Source: an uncultured Oscillibacter sp. (lineage in GTDB: Bacteria; Bacillota; Clostridia; Oscillospirales; Oscillospiraceae). Taken from it: a stretch of DNA of 53,513 bases. A model generated the notes under the pieces. The model worked only from the letters and a program-made list of their open reading frames with translations. It made no database searches and was not told the origin of the DNA. The stretch spans positions 1-53,513 of the forward strand of contig CABSFC010000006.1 of assembly GCA_902476875.1 (NCBI GenBank). Direction: 5' to 3'. This document shows positions 34,574 through 42,755 of the stretch, piece by piece; position 1 is the stretch's first letter, and every line of letters starts with the position of its first letter. The position numbers were made by a program, and so were the translations under genes.

Positions 34574-35662
34574 ATGAAAATGCGGTACCTTGCAGCACTT
34601 CTGGCATTGATCATGCTGCTGTCCCTGGGCGGATGCGGAAAAGAGGAGGAGCCGGAGGCGCCTGTGGAGGACCCGGACCCCGTTGTGGAGCCGGAGCCGG
34701 AACCCGAACCGGAGCCCGAGCCTTACGTCCCGGCGGGCACCAACCCGCTGACAGGCCTGCCCATGGAGCCGGAGTACGAGAACCTCCGCCCGGTGGCGGT
34801 GATGCTGAACAACCTGAAGGCGGCCCAGCCCCAGCTGGGTGTGTCCATGGCGGACATCATCTATGAGGTCCCCGCTGAGGGCGGCATCACCCGGATGCTG
34901 GCCCTGTACCAGACGCTGGAGGGCGTGGAGACGTTGGGCAGCATCCGCTCCACCCGGGCCTACTACCTGGAGCTGGCCCTGGGCCACGACGCGCTGCTGG
35001 TCCACGCCGGCGGCAGCCCGGAGGCGTACCGGGATATTCCCGCCTGGGGTGTGGACAACATGGACGGCGTCAACGGCGGCTCCGACGCCAAAATCTTTTG
35101 GCGGGACGCGGAGCGCCGTAAGACCATGAGCTCGGAGCACACCATGGTGACCTCCGGGGAGAAGATCCAGGAATACCTGGACGCGGGCCATTTCCGTACC
35201 GAGCACCGGGAGGGCTATGCCTATATCCAGAGCTTTGCCGAGGACGGCACCCCTGTGAACGGCGCTCCGGCGGAGCATGTGACGCTGAAATTCTCCAACT
35301 ACAAGACCGGCACCTTCGACTATGACCCGGAGACGGGAAAGTACCTGGTGGGTCAGTACGGCGCGGAGTACATCGACGGCAACACCGGCGAGCAGGTGGG
35401 CGTCACCAACCTGCTGGTGCTGGAGACCTCTATCTCGGACATCTCTGGCGACACGGCGGGGCGCATCACGGTGAAGTTGACCGGCACCGGCAAGGGCACC
35501 TATTTCTGCGGCGGCAGGTGTATTCCCATCCAGTGGAGCAAGGGGAGCCGGGACAACCAGTTCCGCTACTCTCTGGAGGACGGCAGCGCCCTGACTCTGG
35601 GGCAGGGGACCAGCTACGTCTGCATCATCAGCCCCAAGCGCAGCACCCTGACATACGAATAA
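34574..35662 (+). CDS. DUF3048 domain-containing lipoprotein (YerB-like)
   Basis: 362 residues, exported and lipid-anchored: hydrophobic signal ending LSLGGC with Cys21 as the lipidation site. Then an acidic Pro-Glu repeat linker (EPEPEPEPEPEP, about residues 37-48) spans the wall, and two DUF3048 lobes follow, with NPLTGLP, RPVAVMLNNLKAAQPQLG, and GSIRSTRAYYLELAL in the first and FDYDPETGKYLV plus VTNLLVLETSI in the second. Function unknown; Bacillus YerB is the reference. Confidence 0.93.
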   Translation: MKMRYLAALLALIMLLSLGGCGKEEEPEAPVEDPDPVVEPEPEPEPEPEPYVPAGTNPLTGLPMEPEYENLRPVAVMLNNLKAAQPQLGVSMADIIYEVPAEGGITRMLALYQTLEGVETLGSIRSTRAYYLELALGHDALLVHAGGSPEAYRDIPAWGVDNMDGVNGGSDAKIFWRDAERRKTMSSEHTMVTSGEKIQEYLDAGHFRTEHREGYAYIQSFAEDGTPVNGAPAEHVTLKFSNYKTGTFDYDPETGKYLVGQYGAEYIDGNTGEQVGVTNLLVLETSISDISGDTAGRITVKLTGTGKGTYFCGGRCIPIQWSKGSRDNQFRYSLEDGSALTLGQGTSYVCIISPKRSTLTYE

Positions 35663-35673
35663 GAACTGCGTGG

Positions 35674-35703
35674 AACAGCGGGCCTTTTGGCCCGCTGTTT
35701 TCG
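35674..35703 (+). terminator. Intrinsic terminator after the DUF3048 gene
   Basis: AACAGCGGGCC / GGCCCGCTGTT stem with a short T-rich loop, then TTC. Confidence 0.82.
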
Positions 35704-35704
35704 C

Positions 35705-35730
35705 ACCTCCGGCGTCCGGGCGCATACACT
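35705..35730 (+). promoter_or_regulatory. Sigma-K-like sporulation promoter
   Basis: The motif (C)AC(C)-N16-CATACACT matches the mother-cell sigma-K pattern AC-N16/17-CATAnnnT; CATACACT also fits the sigma-E -10. No vegetative promoter is evident. The same layout recurs before the next cysteine-rich gene. Confidence 0.5.
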
Positions 35731-35781
35731 GGATTGAAAGGAAACCGACCTTTCACCAGCTACTTATTAGGAGGTATTGCA

Positions 35782-36621
35782 ATGCCCGATAAAGTTATGC
35801 CCGGTCCCATCGAGGACTCCAGCGGCATCCGTGAGGCGGTTTGCATCCATACCAGGAAAATCTACGATTCCTGCCGTGATAAAGACTGCATCGAAGACCT
35901 GCGTTTCTACCCCAAGATGCAGTATGTGGATGTCATCAACCGCGCCCTGTCCGTGAAGGGCGGCTCCGCCCGCCTGCTGTATGTGTACGTGGATGTGGAG
36001 CCCGTCAGCTTCAACCGGGGCTTCTACACCGTGGATATGCGCTTTTTCTACCACGTCACCCTCCAGGCCTATCTGAGCTGCCCCGCCCCCGTCACCGTGG
36101 AGGGCCTGTGCGTGTTCGACAAGCGGGCCATCCTTTTCGGCAGCGAGGGGAACGCCAAGATCTTCTCCTCCGAGCTGCGGGTGGGAGAACCCGATATGCA
36201 GATGATGAAGCGCGCCAACGCCCCCGTCGCCGTGGTGGAGGCCGTGGACCCCATCGTGCTGGACGCCCGCATCATGGACTGCTGCGGCAAGCGGGACTGC
36301 GACTGCGAGCTGTGCGAGGTGCCCACCTTCGTCAACAGCTGCTTCGACGGGGAGCTGTCCAGCGGCGACGACAGCCGCCGTATTTACGTCACTTTGGGCC
36401 AGTTCTCCATCGTGCGCCTGGAGCGGGACTCCCAGCTGCTGGTGCCGGTGTACGACTACTGCATGCCCGACAAGGAGTGCGCCTGTGGCAGCGATAAGGA
36501 GGACCCGTGCTGCATCTTCCGCAACATCTCCTTCCCGGTGGGCGAGTTCTTCCCGCCCAACACCGTGCGGACGCCGGAGAATTACGAGGAAGTCAAGACC
36601 TGCTGCGCCTGCGGCAAGTAA
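35782..36621 (+). CDS. Cysteine-rich protein, putative spore-associated
   Basis: 279 residues with about 20 cysteines, many in pairs (CCGKRDCDCELC, CACGSDKEDPCC, CCACGK at the C-terminus). The N-terminal part IREAVCIHTRKIYDSC then DKDCIEDLRFYP looks strongly conserved, and a beta-rich middle follows (RLLYVYVDVEPVSFNRGFYTVDMRFFYHVT). No signal peptide or membrane segment. Strong AGGAGG before the ATG. Known in Clostridia as an unnamed family; the sigma-K-like promoter and Cys content suggest a coat or crust protein made in the mother cell, which is inference. Confidence 0.85.
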   Translation: MPDKVMPGPIEDSSGIREAVCIHTRKIYDSCRDKDCIEDLRFYPKMQYVDVINRALSVKGGSARLLYVYVDVEPVSFNRGFYTVDMRFFYHVTLQAYLSCPAPVTVEGLCVFDKRAILFGSEGNAKIFSSELRVGEPDMQMMKRANAPVAVVEAVDPIVLDARIMDCCGKRDCDCELCEVPTFVNSCFDGELSSGDDSRRIYVTLGQFSIVRLERDSQLLVPVYDYCMPDKECACGSDKEDPCCIFRNISFPVGEFFPPNTVRTPENYEEVKTCCACGK

Positions 36622-36627
36622 GGCCCC

Positions 36628-36666
36628 AAAACCAGCCGTCCCGTCTGGGACGGCCGGTTTTCTTTT
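36628..36666 (+). terminator. Intrinsic terminator
   Basis: AAAACC-A-GCCGTCCC / GGGACGGCCGGTTTT with a four-base loop and one bulge, then TCTTTT. Confidence 0.8.
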
Positions 36667-36673
36667 GGAAGGA

Positions 36674-36699
36674 ACCTCCGCCCGCGCCTTGCATAAGAT
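36674..36699 (+). promoter_or_regulatory. Sigma-K-like sporulation promoter
   Basis: (A)AC(C)-N16-CATAAGAT, the same spacing as the promoter at 35705 and the same ACCTCCG around the -35. Confidence 0.5.
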
Positions 36700-36732
36700 G
36701 GAGTGCAGCACTTTGCAAAGGAGGGAAACCCT

Positions 36733-36969
36733 GTGGAATCGACTGTGAATGAAACGGTGACCATGAAGGCCTGTATCCTGCGGGTCTGCTGCTGCGAGCT
36801 GCTGGTCTGCGACCTGTGCACCTGTCAGAAGGTGTGTGTCCATACGCCGAATGCCTGCTGCTTCCGGCCCGGCGAAAAGGTCTGCATTGAGTACAGCGGG
36901 GCCATGACCATGAGTATTCCGCCCCAGATCACCGCCGACTGCATCCGCCGCATGGACGGCTGCTGCTGA
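36733..36969 (+). CDS. Small cysteine-rich protein, putative spore-associated
   Basis: 78 residues from a GTG at 36733, eight bases after AAAGGAGGG. Cysteines make up over one residue in six (VCCCELLVCDLCTCQKVC, ACCFRPGEKVC, GCC at the end). EYSGAMTMSIPPQITA is a neutral beta-type stretch. The layout of alternating hydrophobic and Cys residues suggests a compact beta-barrel, perhaps metal-bound or cross-linked. Unknown family; it appears paired with the larger Cys-rich gene upstream through the same type of promoter. Confidence 0.78.
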   Translation: MESTVNETVTMKACILRVCCCELLVCDLCTCQKVCVHTPNACCFRPGEKVCIEYSGAMTMSIPPQITADCIRRMDGCC

Positions 36970-36972
36970 TCC

Positions 36973-37004
36973 AAAAAGCCCGCCCCAAAGGGCGGGCTTT
37001 TTTA
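36973..37004 (+). terminator. Intrinsic terminator
   Basis: AAAAAGCCCGCCC-CAAA-GGGCGGGCTTTTTT, perfect stem with a T run. Confidence 0.9.
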
Positions 37005-37053
37005 CGCCGGTTCGGATGCTGCCGGCCGCTGCCAGTTCAGAGAGATATTACCT

Positions 37054-37082
37054 TTGCATAATGGTAACAAAACGGTTACAAT
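37054..37082 (+). promoter_or_regulatory. Promoter of the LysM-CAP gene
   Basis: TTGCAT-N17-TACAAT. The spacer contains a WalR-like box (next entry). Confidence 0.7.
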
Positions 37083-37088
37083 TGTAAC
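37064..37088 (-). promoter_or_regulatory. WalR-like operator and palindrome
   Basis: On the minus strand 37080-37064 reads TGTAAC-N5-TGTTAC, an exact fit to the WalR box TGTWAH-N5-TGTWAH. The right half-site is also part of a perfect palindrome GTTACAATTGTAAC at 37075-37088. The box fills the space between -35 and -10, so a bound regulator would be expected to repress. Confidence 0.55.
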
Positions 37089-37124
37089 AACCGGAAACGG
37101 AAAACAAATTTGCGAGGTATCACC

Positions 37125-37733
37125 ATGAAAAAACTGCACATGATGCTGACATCCGCCGCCCTTGTCGGGAGCCTGCTGGTCCCGTCCGCCCAGGCGGCGT
37201 CTCTGACCCACAAGGTCGCCGCCGGCGACACCATGTGGAAGCTGGCCGTGAAATATGAGGTAGGCACCAGCGAGATCATCCAGGCCAATCCCCAGGTCAG
37301 CAACCCTGACCTGATCTATCCCGGTCAGATGTTGAACATCCCCCAGCTGGACCAGTCCGTCGCCAGCTATGAGGCGGAGGTCATCCGCCTGGTGAACGAA
37401 ATTCGAAAACAGAACGGCCTCCAGCCCCTGACCGCCAACTGGGAGCTGTCCCGGGTGGCCCGCTACAAGTCCCAGGACATGGTGGACAAGCGGTATTTCT
37501 CCCACACCAGCCCTACATACGGCACGCCCTTCCAGATGATCAAGGCCTTCGGCATCTCCTACCGGACAGCGGGGGAGAACATCGCCTACGGCTACGCCAC
37601 GCCCAAGGCGGTGGTGGACGGCTGGATGAACTCCAGCGGCCACCGGGCCAATATCCTGAACGCGTCCTACAAGCAGATCGGCGTGGGGTATGTGGCCAGG
37701 GGCCATTACTGGACCCAGATGTTCATCGGATAA
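37125..37733 (+). CDS. Secreted LysM-CAP domain protein (SafA/YkwD-like)
   Basis: 202 residues. Signal peptide 1-24 with cleavage near PSAQAA; LysM wall-binding domain about 27-70 (HKVAAGDTMWKLAVKYEV, then NPDLIYPGQMLNIP); CAP domain about 82-202 with VNEIRKQNGLQPL, SHTSP, GENIAYG and WMNSSGHRANIL. CAP proteins of this type occur in wall and spore coats; catalytic activity is unproven. The LysM places it on peptidoglycan. A WalR-like box in its promoter fits wall-homeostasis control. Confidence 0.92.
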   Translation: MKKLHMMLTSAALVGSLLVPSAQAASLTHKVAAGDTMWKLAVKYEVGTSEIIQANPQVSNPDLIYPGQMLNIPQLDQSVASYEAEVIRLVNEIRKQNGLQPLTANWELSRVARYKSQDMVDKRYFSHTSPTYGTPFQMIKAFGISYRTAGENIAYGYATPKAVVDGWMNSSGHRANILNASYKQIGVGYVARGHYWTQMFIG

Positions 37734-37772
37734 AGCGGACGAAGGCGGGAACCCTATGTCCGAGGTGAGTTT

Positions 37773-37973
37773 ATGGCCAAAAAAGGAATGGCCCGCCCGG
37801 ACTGGACCCACACGAAGCCCCGCAACGACGCCGGGCCCGTGCCGGAGCTCCAGGGTAAGGCCAAGCACGGCAAGGAGAAGGCGAAGCCCATCGTCCCCGG
37901 CACCGGCGGAGCGGAGCTGAAGGTCTACCACGAACTGAAGGGAGACGGCTCCGTGGGAGACGCCAACCTCTGA
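37773..37973 (+). CDS. Small basic hypothetical protein
   Basis: 66 residues, hydrophilic and Lys/Pro/Gly-rich (KHGKEKAKPIVPGTGG), without membrane segment or signal. CGAGGTGAG lies 5 bases before the ATG. It follows the CAP gene by 39 bases, probably on the same transcript, and a terminator follows. No family recognised. Confidence 0.65.
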   Translation: MAKKGMARPDWTHTKPRNDAGPVPELQGKAKHGKEKAKPIVPGTGGAELKVYHELKGDGSVGDANL

Positions 37974-37976
37974 TGA

Positions 37977-38012
37977 AAACGCCAGACAGCCCAACCGCTG
38001 TCTGGCGTTTTT
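37977..38012. terminator. Bidirectional terminator
   Basis: AAACGCCAGACAGC / GCTGTCTGGCGTTT perfect 14-bp stem with a six-base loop; serves the plus gene ending at 37973 and the minus lysR gene ending at 38016. Confidence 0.9.
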
Positions 38013-38015
38013 CCT

Positions 38016-38906
38016 TTACAGTGCCTGATGGATGAACTGTCCCAGGGCGGGGCTTGGGTCGTCTCGCCGCCAGACGGCCAGAATCTCCTCTACCTCCTCG
38101 TCGCCCAGCAGGGGGAGAAAGACGAGATTGTCGGCGTTGGTCAGCTTGGCTGTGCAGTAGGCGGGCAGGATGGAGACGCCCTCCTCTGCCGCCACCATCA
38201 TCAGGATACTCTCCGCGTCGTTGGAATCCAGCAGGATGTTGGGCTGGTAGCCCGCCTTCTGATAGAGCTGCATGAAATAGGCGTCGCCGAAGGAGTCGCC
38301 GGCGCTGGAGGGCGTCATATACAGGATGGTCTCGTTTTTCAGGTCCTCCCGCCGCAGGGCCGTCCGCTGGGCGAAGGGATGGCCGCCGTAGAGAGCCGCC
38401 ACCAGACGGGCGCGCTCCACCAGACGGGTCTCCACGGCGCTGTTCTGGCGGAGGTTGGTGCTGTCCCAGGTGAAGATGACATCGAACTCCTGGTTCAAAA
38501 GCCCGGCGGCCAGCGTGTCGGCGTCGCAGCGGCGGCAGGTCAGCAGGATGTTGGGGTGGTCCCTGTGGAAGGTCCGGAGCCTGTCCGACAGGGCGCTGCG
38601 CTCGTAGCCCTTAGTGTAGCCGATCCGCAGAGCGCCCACCAGTCCGGTGGAGGCGTCTTTGGCGCGGCTAACGGCGGTCTCCATCCGCAGCAGGATAGCC
38701 TTGGACTCCTTGAAAAACACCCGGCCGGCGGGGGTCAGGGAGACCGGGCGGCTGCCCCGGTCCAGGAGCCGGACACCCAGCGTGTCCTCCAGCGCCCGCA
38801 CCTGCTGGGTGATGGCGGTCTGGGAGAGGTAGTACTGGTTGGCGGCCTTGGTGAAGCTGCGGTGCTCCGCCACGGCCACGAAGTATTTCAGCTGGTTGAG
38901 ATTCAT
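38016..38906 (-). CDS. LysR-family transcriptional regulator
   Basis: 296 residues. The N-terminal winged helix-turn-helix (MNLNQLKYFVAVAEHRSFTKAA, then SQTAITQQVRALED) is typical, and the rest is the effector-binding domain. The ATG at 38906 is the family start; open sequence upstream covers the promoter. Divergent from the dehydrogenase gene at 39021, which is its likely target. Confidence 0.93.
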   Translation of the reverse strand: MNLNQLKYFVAVAEHRSFTKAANQYYLSQTAITQQVRALEDTLGVRLLDRGSRPVSLTPAGRVFFKESKAILLRMETAVSRAKDASTGLVGALRIGYTKGYERSALSDRLRTFHRDHPNILLTCRRCDADTLAAGLLNQEFDVIFTWDSTNLRQNSAVETRLVERARLVAALYGGHPFAQRTALRREDLKNETILYMTPSSAGDSFGDAYFMQLYQKAGYQPNILLDSNDAESILMMVAAEEGVSILPAYCTAKLTNADNLVFLPLLGDEEVEEILAVWRRDDPSPALGQFIHQAL

Positions 38907-38920
38907 TCTATCACCGTTAA

Positions 38921-38937
38921 AATAAGATAATCTTATT
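38921..38937. promoter_or_regulatory. Palindrome over the lysR -10 region
   Basis: AATAAGATAATCTTATT is a perfect palindrome around a central base, just downstream of and touching the lysR -10 box; position fits autoregulation. Confidence 0.5.
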
Positions 38938-38963
38938 ATAATATGGAAAATCTGCGGTTGCAA
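38935..38963 (-). promoter_or_regulatory. Promoter of lysR
   Basis: Minus strand TTGCAA-N17-TATAAT. Its -35 hexamer (38958-38963) is palindromic and is also the -35 of the divergent dehydrogenase promoter. Confidence 0.75.
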
Positions 38964-38986
38964 CTTCTTTTTTTCAGCGTTATCAT
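38958..38986 (+). promoter_or_regulatory. Promoter of the D-2-hydroxyacid dehydrogenase gene
   Basis: TTGCAA-N17-TATCAT, sharing its -35 hexamer with lysR. The palindromic octamer ATCATGAT occurs at 38982-38989 and 38992-38999, ten bases apart, over and just after the -10. Confidence 0.7.
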
Positions 38987-39020
38987 GATAAATCATGATT
39001 AATCAGAAAAGGAGACGGCT

Positions 39021-40010
<990 letters not shown>

Positions 40011-40026
40011 GCGCCGCGATATCAGC

Positions 40027-40056
40027 TTGCAACAGTTCTCTCTGGTGTGTTATAAT
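40027..40056 (+). promoter_or_regulatory. Promoter of the 40089 membrane protein gene
   Basis: TTGCAA-N18-TATAAT, 33 bases before the ATG. Confidence 0.65.
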
Positions 40057-40088
40057 CAAACATATCACACAGAAAGAGGCATCGACTG

Positions 40089-40595
40089 ATGAAAAAATAT
40101 CGAATTCTGTCCGGTGTGTTCCTTTCGGCAGCGGCGCTTTTGCTGTGCGGCGTGACAGCGTCCGCGAATTCCTCTTGGATCTGGATCTCGGAGACCAGGC
40201 CCTATGATCTCCTGCCCTGGGTCGTGCTCGTCACCCTGGCGGTGGAGACCGTTTGCGTGGACCGCATCCCAGGGGTGGACCGCCTGCCGAAGACCTTTTG
40301 TGTGGTCGCGGCGGCGAATATCGTCTCCTTTGCCGCGCCGTATCTGCTCAAGTACCTGTCCTGGAAAAGATACGGCTTTGCGTTTGAGAAGTATCTGGAC
40401 CATGCGCCGTCCTACATCGTGGGCGCCGCATATGGGGTTTTGACGGTGGCTGTTGAGCTGCCCATTGTGTACAATGCTCTGAAAAAGGACGCGCCGGACC
40501 GGAAAAAGCTTCTGGTCACGATCACCGCCGTCAATGTGGTCACAACGGCGATCGTGGCGTGTTTTGAGCGGATCTTTTGCCAGGGCCGTTGGTGA
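40089..40595 (+). CDS. Hypothetical membrane protein
   Basis: 168 residues, with a signal-like first helix (about 7-26), then helices at about 42-58, 68-90, 108-128 and 140-158. SSWIWISETRPYDLLPWVVL and a basic cytoplasmic loop (KKDAPDRKK) are visible. Similar small membrane proteins occur in gut Clostridia without assigned function. Monocistronic between its promoter and a terminator. Confidence 0.75.
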   Translation: MKKYRILSGVFLSAAALLLCGVTASANSSWIWISETRPYDLLPWVVLVTLAVETVCVDRIPGVDRLPKTFCVVAAANIVSFAAPYLLKYLSWKRYGFAFEKYLDHAPSYIVGAAYGVLTVAVELPIVYNALKKDAPDRKKLLVTITAVNVVTTAIVACFERIFCQGRW

Positions 40596-40630
40596 GGCTC
40601 CGGCATGGCCATGATAGAGGGCGCTGAAAG

Positions 40631-40661
40631 GCGGCTGTTCGAAAGAACAGCCGCTTTTTTT
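40631..40661 (+). terminator. Intrinsic terminator before spoIIIA
   Basis: GCGGCTGTTC-GAAA-GAACAGCCGC perfect 10-bp stem with a GNRA loop and seven T. Confidence 0.92.
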
Positions 40662-40691
40662 GCGCGTTTGGAAATTTTCCGGACAGACCCG

Positions 40692-40720
40692 GCATAGCGG
40701 CGGACGAGCCGTCATAGATT
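40692..40720 (+). promoter_or_regulatory. Sigma-E-like promoter of the spoIIIA operon
   Basis: GCATAGC-N14-CATAGATT resembles the mother-cell sigma-E pattern (K-M-ATATT, N14, CATACAHT) with the correct spacing; spoIIIA is sigma-E dependent in Bacillus. Confidence 0.5.
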
Positions 40721-40752
40721 GGAACAACCAAAGAAGAGGGAGGGAACCACCC

Positions 40753-41667
40753 TTGCAAAAAAACCTGAACATCCTGCGCTATGAGGACGCCGCCGCCATC
40801 CTGCCCACCCGCCTGCGGAAGCTGGCGCTGGCCCTGCCGGAGGAGCAGAAAGCCGTGGCGGAGGAATTCCGGCTCCGGGCCGGGCGGCCTCTGGCGGTGC
40901 TGCTGCCCGGCGGCGAGACGATGCTGGACGCCTTTGTGGAGCCCGAGGAGCTGGAGACCCTATGCGACCTGGCCACCGAATTCTCCCGCTACGCGGCGGC
41001 GGAGACCCTGCGGGAGGGCTTTCTGCCTGTCCGGGGCGGCTTCCGGGTGGGCCTGTGCGGCACGGTGGTGATGAAGGACGGCGCCAGCACGAACCTGAAA
41101 AGCCTGTCCTCGGCGGCCATCCGCATCGCCCGGGAGCAGAAGGGCATCGCGGACGCCCTGGCGCCCCGGCTATTTCGGGACGGGCGCTTTGCCAGCACCC
41201 TGATCCTCTCGCCGCCAGGGGGCGGCAAGACCACGCTGCTCCGGGACCTGGTGCGCTGCCTCTCGGAGGGCGGCGGGGACCATGGCCCCCTGCGGGTGTC
41301 CCTCATCGACGAGCGGGGGGAGGTGGCGGTGATGTACCGGGGTGAGCCCCAGATGGACGTGGGACCCCGCACTGACGTGCTGGACGCCTGCCCCAAGGCC
41401 CTGGGCATCCCCATCGTTCTGCGGGCCATGAACCCCCAGGTCATCGCCGTGGACGAGATCACGCTGCGGGAGGACCTGAAGGCCGTCTCCCTGGCGGCGG
41501 GCTGCGGCGTGGGGCTGCTGGCCACCATCCACGCGGCGGATACAGAGGAGCTCCAGCAAAAGCCCCTGTACCGCCGCCTGCTGGAGGACAAGGTGTTCCG
41601 GCTGGCGGTGCGCATCACCCAGGGGCCGGAGGGGCGGACCTACGAAGTGGAGGAGCTGCCATGGTGA
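40753..41667 (+). CDS. spoIIIAA: Stage III sporulation protein AA (ATPase)
   Basis: Secretion-type ATPase that powers the mother cell-forespore channel. Walker A SPPGGGKTT at about 153-161, then LIDERGE and the conserved AGCGVGLLATIHA near the end. 304 residues from a TTG at 40753, eight bases after GGGAGGG; there is no suitable ATG. The start gives MQKNLNILRYEDAAAILP. First of eight overlapping genes. Confidence 0.94.
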   Translation: MQKNLNILRYEDAAAILPTRLRKLALALPEEQKAVAEEFRLRAGRPLAVLLPGGETMLDAFVEPEELETLCDLATEFSRYAAAETLREGFLPVRGGFRVGLCGTVVMKDGASTNLKSLSSAAIRIAREQKGIADALAPRLFRDGRFASTLILSPPGGGKTTLLRDLVRCLSEGGGDHGPLRVSLIDERGEVAVMYRGEPQMDVGPRTDVLDACPKALGIPIVLRAMNPQVIAVDEITLREDLKAVSLAAGCGVGLLATIHAADTEELQQKPLYRRLLEDKVFRLAVRITQGPEGRTYEVEELPW

Positions 41668-42158
41668 AGCTGCTGGGGAGCCTGTGCGTCCTCGCCGGCG
41701 GGGCCATGGTCCGGTGGGTACAGGCGGCGGAGCGCCGCCACCGGCGGGACACGCTGTCCGACCTGCTGACGGCCCTGCGGCGGATGGCGGAGGAGATCCG
41801 CATGGCCCGGACGCCCCTGCCGGACCTGCTGGAACGTCTGGCCCGGGACTGCGGGCCGGATTGCGCCGCGTTTTTTCACGCTGTCTCGGACGCCGCCCGA
41901 CAGGGCGGGGAGGTGTCCGCGGTCTGGGCGTCGGCGGCGGAGGGCCTGCCCCTGTCCGACGGGGACAGAGCGGCGCTCCGGGACCTGGGAGACGACCTGC
42001 GGGGAGACGAGGAGAAGGTCTGTAAGGCGGTTTCCCTTGTCATTTACAGCCTGACGAAAAGCGCGGAGGAGCAGGACCGGAACCGCCCCCAGGAGGACCG
42101 GCGGGCCACGGCTCTGTGCTTTTCCGCCGCCGCGCTGCTGGTGATTTTACTGATATGA
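41661..42158 (+). CDS. spoIIIAB: Stage III sporulation protein AB
   Basis: 165 residues with a hydrophobic N-terminal helix, a helical GspF-like middle (TLSDLLTALRRMAEEIRMARTPLPDLL) and a C-terminal helix (FSAAALLVILLI). Platform component of the channel. Overlaps spoIIIAA by 7 bases. Confidence 0.92.
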   Translation: MVKLLGSLCVLAGGAMVRWVQAAERRHRRDTLSDLLTALRRMAEEIRMARTPLPDLLERLARDCGPDCAAFFHAVSDAARQGGEVSAVWASAAEGLPLSDGDRAALRDLGDDLRGDEEKVCKAVSLVIYSLTKSAEEQDRNRPQEDRRATALCFSAAALLVILLI

Positions 42159-42168
42159 GGACGATAAT

Positions 42169-42363
42169 ATGGATGTGGATCTGATTTTTAAGATCGCCGC
42201 CATCGGCATCCTGGTGGCGGTGCTGAACCAGCTGCTGATACGCTCCGGCCGGGAGGAGCAGGCCATGATGACGACCCTGGCGGGGCTGGTGGTGGTTTTG
42301 ATGATGATGGTGCGGGAGATCAGCGACCTGTTCGAGCTCATCAAGACCCTGTTCCACTTTTGA
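42169..42363 (+). CDS. spoIIIAC: Stage III sporulation protein AC
   Basis: 64 residues, two helices: IFKIAAIGILVAVLNQLL and MMTTLAGLVVVLMMMV, with the conserved RSGREEQA between. Integral membrane channel component; partner of SpoIIIAD. Confidence 0.93.
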   Translation: MDVDLIFKIAAIGILVAVLNQLLIRSGREEQAMMTTLAGLVVVLMMMVREISDLFELIKTLFHF

Positions 42364-42365
42364 CC

Positions 42366-42755
42366 ATGGAGCTGGCCATTCAGGCGGCGGCACTGTGCGT
42401 GGTGGGGGCGCTGCTGGCGCTGGTGTTGCGGCGGGGCGCGCCGGAGATGGCTCTGCTGCTGGCCCTGGGGGCCGCCGTGGCGGTGCTGCTTTCCCTGGCG
42501 GGGGCTCTGGAGGAGCTGCTGGCCTTTCTGGAGGAGCTGGCGCGGCGAAGCGGCGTCAGGGAAGAATTATTTGTGCCGCTGTATAAGACGGTGGGCATCG
42601 CCCTGGTGGTCAAGGTGGGGGGCGGCCTCTGCCGGGACGCCGGGGAGTCGGCCCTGGCGGCGGTGGTGGAGACGGCTGGGGCGGTGTGCGCCCTGCTGGC
42701 GGCTCTGCCGCTGCTGCGGGCGGTGTTGTCGCTGTTACTGGAGCTGATGCAATGA
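42366..42755 (+). CDS. spoIIIAD: Stage III sporulation protein AD
   Basis: 129 residues with four helices and the family stretch FVPLYKTVGIALVVKVGGGLCRDAGESALA. The ATG at 42366 lies 2 bases after the spoIIIAC stop and has no Shine-Dalgarno, so it is probably coupled to spoIIIAC translation. Confidence 0.93.
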   Translation: MELAIQAAALCVVGALLALVLRRGAPEMALLLALGAAVAVLLSLAGALEELLAFLEELARRSGVREELFVPLYKTVGIALVVKVGGGLCRDAGESALAAVVETAGAVCALLAALPLLRAVLSLLLELMQ

